DNA of 64,000 nt from Fodinibius sp. Rm-B-1B1-1 (GTDB taxonomy: Bacteria; Bacteroidota; Rhodothermia; Balneolales; Balneolaceae): the NCBI RefSeq assembly GCF_038594945.1, contig NZ_JBCFYD010000002.1, positions 372,001 through 436,000 of the forward strand. The letters are read 5' to 3'. A program made the translations under genes and the position numbers. The notes beneath the pieces are model-generated. The model saw nothing but the letters and a program-made list of their open reading frames with translations. It ran no database searches and was not told the DNA's origin. Below, piece after piece: positions 6,858-14,765 of this stretch. Position 1 is the stretch's first letter, and each line of letters starts with the position of its first letter.

Positions 6858-9410
6858 TTATCGGTTTACTTGAACAATAGTGGTTACGATAAGGGCAGCG
6901 GTAGAGGTTATGGCCGACAGGATACTAATACGTTCCTGGGGTGAGAGCTTCGCTGATTCTGGTTTTTCAGGTACAACCAGCTTTGCTCCCGGTTTTACCT
7001 CGGGATAGTTTTTGAAAAAGAGGAATCGTTTCACTTTTTCAACATCCCCGTTGGCATAAATGACATACGATCGTCCTTTTCGAGCCAGATTGGTAAAGCC
7101 TCCGGCCGAGGCAATGTAGTCCTTGTAGTTCATGCCTTCCTGGTAGCGGACGCTGCGAGGGTAAAAGACACCGCCATCAACGGTAACAGTCTGCAACTCT
7201 TTGGGGATAACGATAGAATCGGCCTCCTGAACAAAGAGATCATATTTTGACCCCGGATTTTTCATGATGTGGGGTAAGCTGATGCCAATTTTAGAGATCG
7301 TTCTTGTTTCTTTCTGATCTTTGGCTCTTGATTGTAGAGTATCTTCGCCGGCAACGTAAAACCCCTGAGGTTCTTCGTCAGAGTCTGAGGCTAATTGGTC
7401 ATCATCAAGTTCTCGGTATAACGTAGCGCCCTCAGGGTAGGCATTGGCAGAGAGTCCACCGGCACGTTGAACAATATCAGAAATACGATCGTTCTTACTC
7501 TGCATTGAATAGGTGCCGGGATACTTCACCTCACCGCTAATAACAATATTTTGCTGTTCGCTATAATTGGGGATGCTTCGAACGTACACCTTATCAAAGG
7601 GATTGAGTACAAAATTGCTTGCCTCAGCATCCAGACTCAGATCTTCATTAAGATCAAAGCGATGGATCTGGGCGATCTGTGAGGTATTGTATTCGTCTTG
7701 GTTTGCCCGTGTCTTACGTCGTGCAACTTCTACATGATTAGGGGTCGCTCCTTGTTTGAAGCCTCCGGCCTGCAGGATGAGGTCTTCAAGCGTCATCTCC
7801 TCGGCAAACTTATACTTATTCGGATTTTGTACCGGACCTTCGATCTCAACAAAGTAATTTAGCTTCATATCAAGAATGGATGAGATCATCACCAAGTCGT
7901 TTTTTTCAAGGGGGATGTCTTTGGTGGAGTCGGTCATGACTTCTGCAACATTGAAGGGAATGCTTTTTAGGGTATAGTCATCTTGCTCACGATATATGAG
8001 TCCCCGGTTTTGAAAGGCATCACCGCGAAGGCCTTCGGCTCGTTTAATCAGGGAGGCAACGGTACTGGTATCGGTAAGGGCATATTTCCCTTCTCTGAAA
8101 ACAGCGCCTTCAATTTCAACGAGGTTTTTAAATCGGTCTAAGACTTTACCGACCGTAACACTGTCACCGTTTGTGATTTCATAGTTGTCAAAATTCGATT
8201 TGGTAACGTCATCAATAGTACGCTGTCGAGAGTCGTTGCCGGTAATTCTGATGCGGTGACTGTAGGCATCACCGGTGAAACCACCTGCGTATTCTATCAG
8301 GTTGGAGAGTCGATCGCCTTCCTTTGTTTCATAAAGGCCTTCTCTTTTTACTTCGCCGGCGACTTCAACACGGTTGATATAGGGACTTATTTTGATGATA
8401 TCCTGACTGCGAAGACGAATATTATCGGATTGATCACTATTTATTATGAGATCGTAAAGATCAAACGTAGCGGCTACTGAATCCCCCCGTAGTACCTGTA
8501 TGTCACGAAAACTTCCGGTTACGGTAGGTCCGCCTGCTGAATATAAGGCATTAAAAACGGTTGCTAACGAAGGCAGAGAATAGCTGCCTGGCTGACGGAC
8601 TTCTCCAATCACTGATACGTTAATACTTCGTACTTGTCCCAGGCTTACCTGCATGTAGGTATCTTTCTGGGAATCGTCAGCTGGGTTAAGTCCCGAGTAT
8701 ATTTCTCCGAGACGTTCTTGAAGTTTAGCTGATGCTTCTTCGATGGTGAGGCCATTGAGCGAAATAGGCCCTATATTGGTGATATTAATCGTTCCTTCGG
8801 GAGTTATTTGTGGCTGATAGGTCGTTTCAGCAGCCCCCCAAATATCGATCATAAGTTGGTCACCGGGGCCAAGCTGATAATCTTTTGGAGTGGGAATATT
8901 TAAAGCCGGTTGAAAAGAGGTGGATGTATTTTGGAATAGTTCAAATCCAAAAATTTTATCCTGAAGTTTCTTGCGTTCAAGTTCGAGTGAATCTTGCTGT
9001 ACCTGGTATTGCAGAAATCGGATATCTTGATAAAAGCGGAGAGAGTCGCGTCGGGTATCAGCTCCAAAAAAGGAATCAAATTCATTGGCTCGTGCGGTGT
9101 CGGGGGCAGTGTATCGCATGCGATCTGATCCCCCACCTGCACCTTGGTTACCTCCACCGCTTACTTGTCCGAGCCTGCGCTGCAGTTTCTGGGCTTCGGT
9201 TTGCGGCATGCCTCGTGCTACAGCTAACTGTACAATTTCATTCGTAGATAAGCCTCGGCTTTCAGCTTCGGCTTTCAGCTGTTGAATTTGTTGCTCGGAT
9301 AGGTTATCAACTTTGATTTTTTCAAAATCAATGTCTGTAATACTTTGTCCCGAGGCAGCAATAGTAAGTACTGTTAAAAATGCTATAGTTAACAGGCTTT
9401 TGAGGCGCAT
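6858..9410 (-). CDS. SLBB-domain polysaccharide export protein (Wza-like)
   Basis: An 850-residue envelope protein. A signal peptide (about 1-21, ending AASGQ) is followed by a helical, Gln/Glu-rich stretch, then the polysaccharide export domain with DYQLGPGDQLMIDIWG at about residues 177-190. Several SLBB repeats follow, recognisable by recurring V.G.V..PG.Y and LI..AGG motifs (for example GEVRQPGSYSL, GAVFREGKYAL, GPVQNPNKYKF, GEVKYPGTYSM). A hydrophobic helix lies at the extreme C-terminus (about 830-845). It is much longer than E. coli Wza (379 residues), as is usual for Bacteroidota members. It should form or line the outer-membrane exit for a polysaccharide. It is transcribed away from the exosortase-like gene. 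Confidence 0.88.
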   Translation of the reverse strand: MRLKSLLTIAFLTVLTIAASGQSITDIDFEKIKVDNLSEQQIQQLKAEAESRGLSTNEIVQLAVARGMPQTEAQKLQRRLGQVSGGGNQGAGGGSDRMRYTAPDTARANEFDSFFGADTRRDSLRFYQDIRFLQYQVQQDSLELERKKLQDKIFGFELFQNTSTSFQPALNIPTPKDYQLGPGDQLMIDIWGAAETTYQPQITPEGTINITNIGPISLNGLTIEEASAKLQERLGEIYSGLNPADDSQKDTYMQVSLGQVRSINVSVIGEVRQPGSYSLPSLATVFNALYSAGGPTVTGSFRDIQVLRGDSVAATFDLYDLIINSDQSDNIRLRSQDIIKISPYINRVEVAGEVKREGLYETKEGDRLSNLIEYAGGFTGDAYSHRIRITGNDSRQRTIDDVTKSNFDNYEITNGDSVTVGKVLDRFKNLVEIEGAVFREGKYALTDTSTVASLIKRAEGLRGDAFQNRGLIYREQDDYTLKSIPFNVAEVMTDSTKDIPLEKNDLVMISSILDMKLNYFVEIEGPVQNPNKYKFAEEMTLEDLILQAGGFKQGATPNHVEVARRKTRANQDEYNTSQIAQIHRFDLNEDLSLDAEASNFVLNPFDKVYVRSIPNYSEQQNIVISGEVKYPGTYSMQSKNDRISDIVQRAGGLSANAYPEGATLYRELDDDQLASDSDEEPQGFYVAGEDTLQSRAKDQKETRTISKIGISLPHIMKNPGSKYDLFVQEADSIVIPKELQTVTVDGGVFYPRSVRYQEGMNYKDYIASAGGFTNLARKGRSYVIYANGDVEKVKRFLFFKNYPEVKPGAKLVVPEKPESAKLSPQERISILSAITSTAALIVTTIVQVNR

Positions 9411-9728
9411 ACCGTTTTTGTTTTTTTTGATTGGTTTAAAAGGAGGGTAAATATAAAGAAATGCACCGAAAAAATAATGTTTGTTTCAGGAGAGAGTAAG
9501 GTTGAAAGTTAATGGGTGAATGTTGGATAGAGACCGCGGACGGTGGACTGATGACGGATGACCGAAAAGCAGTTAATTTCGACCAGAGGCTGTGGGTTTC
9601 AGTCAGAGTGGAGAAATCTTGGTATTCCTTGACGGGCGGATTGTTGATAGGTAGGGATATATAAAATCCATTTCGAAGGTTATGCCGAAACTTATATATT
9701 GGCCTCAAAATAAGGACTGACAGCTTAT
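9411..9728. other. Divergent intergenic region
   Basis: 318 bp between the SLBB gene (minus) and the exosortase-like gene (plus). The centre holds a GACGGTGGACTGATGACGG block (about 9530-9570). Both promoters must be here; TTATATATTGG just before the exosortase-like gene is a weak -7 candidate. No other structure is seen. Confidence 0.5.
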
Positions 9729-10217
9729 ATGCGATGGATCAAATCTGATGTAGGGCTTTTCTTGCTCAAAGCAGCCGGGATATACTTGTTATGGTATTGT
9801 ATCTATGAACTGTGGTTATTACCCGAGGGAAGTTTAGATCAATGGCTAACGACGAATATTGTTTCCGTTTCGGGAGGCATTTTACAATCATTCAATTATG
9901 ATGTGTATGCCACGGGGCGGTTAATTGGAGTTGGAGAGTCGGCCGGTATCTACCTGGCTGATGGTTGTAGTGGTATTGCAGCCATTGGACTTTTCATCGG
10001 CTTTGTGATTGCATATCCAGGGGCATGGGTTCCTCGCATTGCGTTTATCCTGTTCGGAATTGGCGTTATTTATATTATCAATATCATACGAATCATGGTG
10101 CTTGCAATTACTCAAGTACAGGCGCCTGATATCTTTACCGTAACTCAGGATTATTCAACTGCTGCCATATTCTATCTGGTGATTTTTGGTCTCTGTATTG
10201 TTTGGGGTAAGAAGTGA
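9729..10217 (+). CDS. Exosortase/archaeosortase-like membrane protein
   Basis: A 162-residue polytopic protein with about five hydrophobic segments. Its pattern follows the exosortase/archaeosortase family: a cysteine in DGCSGIAAIGLF (Cys80), then NIIRIMVLA with Arg121 in the next helix pair. Family members are transpeptidases that cut C-terminal sorting signals and attach the protein to an exopolysaccharide or lipid carrier, and they usually sit in polysaccharide loci, as here beside the SLBB gene. Oddity: the protein contains no histidine at all, so the His usually counted with Cys and Arg is absent; the place where it would be expected reads QDYSTAAIFY. No PEP-CTERM-like target is visible in the window. 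Family fairly sure, activity open. Confidence 0.72.
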   Translation: MRWIKSDVGLFLLKAAGIYLLWYCIYELWLLPEGSLDQWLTTNIVSVSGGILQSFNYDVYATGRLIGVGESAGIYLADGCSGIAAIGLFIGFVIAYPGAWVPRIAFILFGIGVIYIINIIRIMVLAITQVQAPDIFTVTQDYSTAAIFYLVIFGLCIVWGKK

Positions 10218-10344
10218 TTGGGTGATTAAGTTATGGAGTGAGAAAGAAACAAAGTTGCGAAGGGACAAAGGACTAGTGTTAAGTTTTAAGTGTTGGATAG
10301 GGACCGATGACGGAGGGCGGACGACCGTTATATTATCTATATCT

Positions 10345-10369
10345 CGTTACTACGCTCTGCGTTGTAACG
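10345..10369. repeat. 25-nt CGTTAC hairpin (family H), copy 2
   Basis: CGTTAC-T-ACGC-TCT-GCGT-T-GTAACG hairpin. The identity with the copy at 12146 extends about 25 bp upstream (ACCGTTATATTATC) and through AATGGA downstream. Confidence 0.8.
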
Positions 10370-10607
10370 AATGGAGAAGCATTAGCTATGTAGGTTGTTA
10401 CTTTTAAGTGCTGATCGGGGGCAGGGACGGAGGGCGGACGACAAATGACGGTTTTAATGTTGAAGGTGCGCAAACAACGTATTCCTATAGAGTAACCGGC
10501 ATTCATATTTAGCAATTGGTTGATCCACCCCAAACCCCTCCCAATAAATATGGAGGGGGCTTAAAATTGTGAAGCTGGCAAGAAAATGTCTCCCGCTGTT
10601 AAATTCT

Positions 10608-10635
10608 ATTGCTTGAATGGAATTGGTTATCTTTG
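10608..10635 (+). promoter_or_regulatory. Candidate Bacteroidota-type promoter, glycerate kinase
   Basis: A -7-type TATCTTTG at 10628-10635 with ATTG at 10608-10611, spacing 16, shorter than the 20 seen before nuoJ and rpsF. It argues for the ATG at 10666 as the start. Confidence 0.45.
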
Positions 10636-10665
10636 ATAAGTAATAATTCCTACAAATATGTTGTT

Positions 10666-11982
10666 ATGGATTTTGGAAATCCCCATACATTGCTGAAAGA
10701 TCTTTTTTTGCAAGGACTTGAAGCGTGTTCCCCACAGCGGGCATTGGAGGTGTCGGTACAATTTTCGGAAGATTCTATCACTGTTGATGGCAAAAAAATT
10801 GCTTGTGATGGGCGCCCAATTTACGTCTGGGCAACGGGAAAAGCGGCCGTTCCGATGTATCAACAAGTTGCGGAATTGTTTGGCGATCGAGTTACTAAAA
10901 GCCTTGTTATTACGGGTGATGCTGGACAAGCCAAAAATTGCAGCGCTGATGAAGTTATCGTTGGGAGCCATCCTGTGCCCGATGAGTCGAGCGTACAAGC
11001 AGGTAAACAGACCGTTTCGTTTTTTAAGCAAATTCCCTCCAATGCTATTGTGCTTATCCTGATATCTGGTGGGACGTCGTCGTTGTTGGCATTTCCTGCT
11101 CACGGGATCACAGTCCGGGCATTATCAAAGTTGTTTGGGTTGCTAAACAATTCAGGGGCGACTATTCAAGAGATCAATACCGTTCGGAAGCATTGTTCAC
11201 AGATTAAAGGGGGGCAGTTATTACGGTATCTGAATAGGACCGTAACACTTATAGATTTAGCTATTTCTGATGTGCCTGGAGATGATTTATCGATTATTGG
11301 TAGTGGTCCAACAGTTCCGGATGCGTCGACCTATCAAGAAGCACATGACATTTTGTTAAGGTATGAACTTTGGGATCAGGTGTCGAAATCTATCCGAGAA
11401 CATATTAGTAAAGGTGTAGCGGGCAAGATTGATGAAACTGTAAAGCTGGGTAAAGATCCAGTAACTGAGCATAGTTCTACCATAATTAGTTCGGGCAGGA
11501 AGCTTATCCAAAAAATAGGGGATTTGGCCAAACAGAAGGGACTTTCTGTCAAGTTGTTTGATGAGCCATTCAATGCTGATGTTGAAACGGTGGTTACTAT
11601 AATTGCGGATCAGATAATGAGATTGGAAGAAGGACCGATGCTGTTTCTATTTTATGGGGAAAGTACGGTGCAGGTTACAGGTGGTGGAAAAGGGGGGCGG
11701 AATCAAGAGTTGGCACTTCGGGGAGCTATCGAAATAGAGGGACACGAAAAAATTACTTGGTTGAGTGCTGGTACTGATGGTATTGATGGACCCACGGATG
11801 CGGCGGGGGCTGTTGTTGATGGCACAACAATCATTAAGGCCAGGGAGCAAGACGTAGATCCGGAAACTTTTTTAAGAGACAATGATTCATATCGCTTTCA
11901 TCAAAAAATGGGGACGCTTTTAAAAACGGGTCCCACCGGCAATAATTTGATGGATGTGGTGATGGTTTTTGTGGATAGGTGA
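10666..11982 (+). CDS. Glycerate 2-kinase (MOFRL family)
   Basis: A 438-residue enzyme with the DUF4147 plus MOFRL layout of glycerate kinases (GckA/TtuD type), which phosphorylate D-glycerate to 2-phosphoglycerate with ATP. Visible motifs are WATGKAAVPM, the ISGGTSSLLAFP phosphate-binding loop, EINTVRKHCSQIKGG, SDVPGDDLSIIGSGPTVPD and, in the MOFRL domain, GGGKGGRNQELAL and LSAGTDGIDGPTDAAGA. I chose the ATG at 10666 over an upstream in-frame TTG at 10609 because a TATCTTTG promoter element lies between them and family homology begins at the later start. The stop is followed at once by a family A tract. It has no pathway neighbours here. Confidence 0.9.
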   Translation: MDFGNPHTLLKDLFLQGLEACSPQRALEVSVQFSEDSITVDGKKIACDGRPIYVWATGKAAVPMYQQVAELFGDRVTKSLVITGDAGQAKNCSADEVIVGSHPVPDESSVQAGKQTVSFFKQIPSNAIVLILISGGTSSLLAFPAHGITVRALSKLFGLLNNSGATIQEINTVRKHCSQIKGGQLLRYLNRTVTLIDLAISDVPGDDLSIIGSGPTVPDASTYQEAHDILLRYELWDQVSKSIREHISKGVAGKIDETVKLGKDPVTEHSSTIISSGRKLIQKIGDLAKQKGLSVKLFDEPFNADVETVVTIIADQIMRLEEGPMLFLFYGESTVQVTGGGKGGRNQELALRGAIEIEGHEKITWLSAGTDGIDGPTDAAGAVVDGTTIIKAREQDVDPETFLRDNDSYRFHQKMGTLLKTGPTGNNLMDVVMVFVDR

Positions 11983-12145
11983 TGAGGTGATTAAGTGATG
12001 AAGAAAGGCAGTTACTGAGTAGCAAAGTGACAGAGTGACAAAGTTGGAAGTGTTAAGTTTTAAGTGTTGAATGTGGGTGGTGAGTGAGGACGGAGGAGTG
12101 AGGACGGAGGAGTGAGGACGGGTGACCGTTATATTATCAATATCT

Positions 12146-12170
12146 CGTTACTACGCTCTGCGTTGTAACG
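12146..12170. repeat. 25-nt CGTTAC hairpin (family H), copy 3
   Basis: Identical core to the copy at 10345, including the flanking ACCGTTATATTATC upstream and AATGGA downstream. Confidence 0.8.
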
Positions 12171-12239
12171 AATGGAATTATTGTGATTTTGAATGTTGGA
12201 TGGAGACCGGGGATGGAGGACGGATGACCGGAAAAGCAA

Positions 12240-12272
12240 TGTCATCCCGAGCGAAGCCGAGGGATCTCCTGC
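12240..12272 (+). repeat. GTCATCC...GGATCTCC block (family D), copy 2
   Basis: GTCATCCCGAGCGAAGCCGA then GGGATCTCC, followed by GGTTCGCGTAGG and CAAATGACTGA as in the copy at 4634. A classical REP-like intergenic element. Confidence 0.7.
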
Positions 12273-12332
12273 CATTGGGTTCGCGTAGGATCAAATGACT
12301 GATAGTATTGACGGATGACGGATTTAAATGCA

Positions 12333-12435
12333 GTGAATGGTGATTAAGTGACTGAGTGCAAAGTGACATAGTAACGGAGTAAATGTTATATTGGACTTTG
12401 TTACTTTGTAGCTCTGTGTCTCTGTCACTGCCCTA
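12333..12435. repeat. Empty inverted pair of family A tracts
   Basis: A forward tract (12333-12379, GTGATTAAGTGACTGAGTGC and on) faces a reverse tract (12394-12435, CTTTGTTACTTTGTAGCTCT and on) with only 14 bp between. It could fold into one long imperfect hairpin. It looks like the flanks of the four-helix-bundle element without cargo. Confidence 0.7.
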
Positions 12436-12507
12436 AACACAATTTGGTTTATTTTTGGTAGTTATTTATCCTCAAAGCTTATTTTAGTCACCTAATGTAG
12501 ATTATTT

Positions 12508-13542
12508 ATGATTTGGCAGGACGGTATTTATTTGTGGTTTTTACTGGTCATTCCCCTTCTGTTAGCGGCCACTTGGTGGTATAACAAGAAGCTGGCCAAG
12601 AAACGGGAGAATTACTTTGGTTCGGAGCTTTTTGAAAAGTTGCGACAGGGATTTTGGCCCAGTGGTAAGCGCATCCGTATGGGGAGTTTATATCTGGGTA
12701 TTGCTTTACTCATTATTGCAGCTGCCGGTCCTAAGATTGGGACAGAGGTCCGTGAAGTGAAACGCCAAGGGGTCGACCTGCTTATTGGTTTGGACCTTTC
12801 TGACAGTATGAATGCTGAGGATGTAAAACCAAGTCGGCTCGAAAAGGCTAAGTACGAAATTTCAAGACTTGTTGATCGCCTTAATGGTGATCGGGTTGGT
12901 TTGGTGGTATTTACTGGAGAATCATACCTGCAAGCACCGATGACATTGGATTATTCGGCTATGAGATTGTTTTTGAATATCGCTGAGACTGACCAAATGC
13001 CTTCGTCATCAACGAACTTTAGTGCGGCGATGAAAACGGCTTTTGAGGCCTTTGAATCAAATGAGCAAGATCAACAGGAGGGAGACGCGTCAAAAGTGTT
13101 TATGATTATTTCTGATGGTGAAAATCACGGGGAAAGTTATGAGGAGGAACTTAATCAATTGTTGGCGCAAAATGTGTCGGTATATACGTTGGGAATCGGA
13201 ACGGAATCGGGCAGTACTATTCCACTCTATGATAACAGCGGTTCGATGTTTGGGTATAAGCGTGATCAGGATGGGAAGGTGGTCACGACGAAGTTGCAAT
13301 CCAATGTGTTGCGTTCTATTGCTGAGCAGGGGAATGGTGAATATTATGAGATTCGAAATGGGGGTTCGGGTATTGATCGTTTCTTAGGTCGACTGGATGA
13401 GCTGCAACAGGGAGAGTTTTCGAGCCAAGAGTATGCTGATTTCAAAAATCAGTACCAGTGGCTGGCTGGTATCGGATTGTTGTTTGTTTTTATGGGAATG
13501 GTATTTCCGGAGTTTAAAATTGGTGAGAGTAATAGAAAGTAA
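12508..13542 (+). CDS. VWA-domain membrane protein, BatA/BatB-like
   Basis: A 344-residue inner-membrane protein: N-terminal helices at about 8-25 and 57-74, a von Willebrand factor A domain, and a C-terminal helix at about 316-332. The MIDAS metal site is intact: DLSDS (Asp96, Ser98, Ser100), a Thr in the SSSTNFSAAM loop and SDGEN. This matches BatA/BatB of the Bacteroidota aerotolerance operon, where such proteins pair with a MoxR ATPase and a DUF58 protein. Here it is alone; the MoxR gene of the window is 21 kb away. ATG start at 12508. The reading frame ends 4 bp before the left arm of the inverted repeat that encloses the next gene. Confidence 0.85.
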   Translation: MIWQDGIYLWFLLVIPLLLAATWWYNKKLAKKRENYFGSELFEKLRQGFWPSGKRIRMGSLYLGIALLIIAAAGPKIGTEVREVKRQGVDLLIGLDLSDSMNAEDVKPSRLEKAKYEISRLVDRLNGDRVGLVVFTGESYLQAPMTLDYSAMRLFLNIAETDQMPSSSTNFSAAMKTAFEAFESNEQDQQEGDASKVFMIISDGENHGESYEEELNQLLAQNVSVYTLGIGTESGSTIPLYDNSGSMFGYKRDQDGKVVTTKLQSNVLRSIAEQGNGEYYEIRNGGSGIDRFLGRLDELQQGEFSSQEYADFKNQYQWLAGIGLLFVFMGMVFPEFKIGESNRK

Positions 13543-13574
13543 CTGAGTTGCAAAGTGACAAAGTAACAGAGCAG
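13539..13574 (+). repeat. Left arm of the four-helix-bundle element
   Basis: A family A tract. AGTTGCAAAGTGACAAAGT at 13546-13564 is a perfect 19-nt reverse complement of 13982-14000. Confidence 0.85.
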
Positions 13575-13604
13575 AAAAACAATATATATCTAATTAGGAG
13601 AGTT

Positions 13605-13955
13605 ATGAGTACTTTCAGAGATTTGAAAATTTGGCAGAAATCGATGGATCTGGTTACTGATATTTACCAAAAAACAGAAGGATTTCCTGATTCGGAGAAA
13701 TATGGTTTGGTTTCACAAATCAGGAGATCAGCTATTTCGATACCTTCAAACATTGCAGAAGGGTATGGCCGAAATTCGAATGGAGAGTTTCAGCGTTATT
13801 TAAATATTTCAATGGGATCTTTATTTGAGCTTCAAACCCAGATTGAAATTGCGCAGAACTTGGAATATTTCAATGATAATGAGGGAGGAAAGATGTACGA
13901 ATTGAGTCGTGAAATAGAACGAATGTTAAGTAGTTTTATAAGAAGTATAGAATAG
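13605..13955 (+). CDS. Four-helix-bundle protein (S23/IVS type, Avd-like fold)
   Basis: A 116-residue protein of the family found as the ORF of 23S rRNA intervening sequences and as stand-alone genes (TIGR02436). It shares its fold with Avd, the accessory protein of diversity-generating retroelements. The signature pieces are FRDLKIWQKSMDL, SIPSNIAEGYGR and FQRYLNISMGSLFELQTQI. I start it at the ATG at 13605, which has GGAG 5 bp upstream; an earlier in-frame TTG at 13548 lies inside the repeat arm. Perfect 19-bp inverted repeats flank the gene. The function of stand-alone members is unknown; nucleic-acid binding is suggested for the family. No reverse transcriptase is seen nearby. Confidence 0.85.
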   Translation: MSTFRDLKIWQKSMDLVTDIYQKTEGFPDSEKYGLVSQIRRSAISIPSNIAEGYGRNSNGEFQRYLNISMGSLFELQTQIEIAQNLEYFNDNEGGKMYELSREIERMLSSFIRSIE

Positions 13956-13960
13956 TATTA

Positions 13961-14000
13961 CTGTTAACTTTGTTACTTTCAACTTTGTCACTTTGCAACT
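13961..14000 (-). repeat. Right arm of the four-helix-bundle element
   Basis: Reverse-oriented family A tract of five 8-bp units (GTTAACTT, TGTTACTT, TCAACTTT, GTCACTTT, GCAACT). Its last 19 nt mirror the left arm exactly. Confidence 0.85.
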
Positions 14001-14006
14001 AATGCC

Positions 14007-14765
14007 ATGATAAAACTTTTTATTACTGATCTCGATGGGTGTATTTCGACCCCTTTTAAAACGCCAGAGTGGGATTTGCTTTCCCAAATTCGTCGGCTGA
14101 ATGAGCAAAGTTCTCATGATATGGCCGTGCCTTCACTCTCGATCTGCTCGGGACGTCCATTTCCCTATGTAGAAGCCGTTGCACAATGGCTGGGAATAAC
14201 GAATCACGTGGTGTTCGAAAGTGCAGGGGTTTTTGAGCTTGCATCCAATACTATAAAGCTGCACCCTTCATTTGATGACGAAGCGGAATTGCAGGTCCGT
14301 GAGCTTAAGCAGTGGCTGAATAATGAGATTGTTCCCCTTGATGATAATTTCATTATTGAATTTACCAAGAAAATGGATGCCGGAATTATTCATTTGGATA
14401 CCGAGGTTATCCAAGAAATTTATCCACGTATTAAAGAGTATGTAAGTGACAATTATCCCCGGTTTGAAGTGCACGACACGGATGTCTCGATCAATATTGT
14501 GTTATCAGAAAATAATAAGCGTACAGGTATTCACCAGCTTTGTGAAATTATGGACCTATCACCTGACGAGGTAGCTTATATAGGGGATAGTAGTGGGGAT
14601 ATTCCCGGGCTGAAATTTGTGGGAAAACCCTTTGCGCCGAAAAATGCGGCAGAGTCTGTCAAACGAGAAGCAGAAGTGCTTGATGGGGAAGTTACGAAAG
14701 CAGTTTTGGAAGCCTATCGTCAAATTATACGTGAGAATAGAAAGAAGCTGGCAGCGGCGGGATAG
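14007..14765 (+). CDS. HAD-superfamily sugar phosphatase (IIB type)
   Basis: A 252-residue cytosolic hydrolase. The nucleophile motif is at the N-terminus (ITDLDGC, Asp8 and Asp10), followed by a Ser-containing SICSGRP motif, a type IIB cap, a Lys in SENNKRTG, and IGDSSGDIPGLKFVGKPFAPKNA as the metal-binding motif near the C-terminus. It resembles Cof-like and phosphoglycolate phosphatase-like members that remove phosphate from small metabolites. The substrate cannot be read from sequence. Its start lies 6 bp after the right arm of the four-helix-bundle element, so that insertion may separate it from a former promoter or from the VWA gene. A family A tract follows its stop. Confidence 0.82.
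   Translation: MIKLFITDLDGCISTPFKTPEWDLLSQIRRLNEQSSHDMAVPSLSICSGRPFPYVEAVAQWLGITNHVVFESAGVFELASNTIKLHPSFDDEAELQVRELKQWLNNEIVPLDDNFIIEFTKKMDAGIIHLDTEVIQEIYPRIKEYVSDNYPRFEVHDTDVSINIVLSENNKRTGIHQLCEIMDLSPDEVAYIGDSSGDIPGLKFVGKPFAPKNAAESVKREAEVLDGEVTKAVLEAYRQIIRENRKKLAAAG

Larger units (their letters stand above)
10213..10665. other. Intergenic mosaic after the exosortase-like gene
   Basis: It holds a family A tract (10213-10270) overlapping the stop region, a TTAAGTTTTAAGTGTTGG block, GACGGAGGGCGG blocks (about 10300 and 10425), the second CGTTAC hairpin (10345-10369) and an imperfect CCCCTCCC...GGAGGGGG hairpin (about 10535-10560). The promoter of the glycerate kinase lies at the end. Confidence 0.6.
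11976..12507. other. Intergenic mosaic after glycerate kinase
   Basis: It holds a family A tract (about 11976-12048) overlapping the stop, TTAAGTTTTAAGTGTTGAATG, tandem GAGGACGGAGGAGT units (about 12089-12120), the third CGTTAC hairpin (12146-12170), a GTCATCCCGAG...GGATCTCC block (12240-12272), and an inverted pair of family A tracts (12333-12435). The last 70 bp are AT-rich and should contain the VWA gene promoter. Confidence 0.6.
13539..14000 (+). mobile_element. Candidate four-helix-bundle element bounded by inverted 8-bp-periodic arms
   Basis: A 462-bp unit that exactly fills the space between the VWA stop (13542) and 6 bp before the HAD start (14007). It consists of a left arm, one small gene and a right arm. 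No transposase, target duplication or RNA structure beyond the arms is identified, so mobility is inferred only from the dispersed arm-like tracts nearby. Confidence 0.45.

Noticed and set aside
13548-13604. N-terminal extension of the four-helix-bundle protein from a TTG
   Set aside because: It lies within the repeat arm; family sequence and a GGAG site support the ATG at 13605.
13539-14000. Diversity-generating retroelement
   Set aside because: The Avd-like fold suggested it, but there is no reverse transcriptase, template/variable repeat pair or lectin-type target gene in the window.
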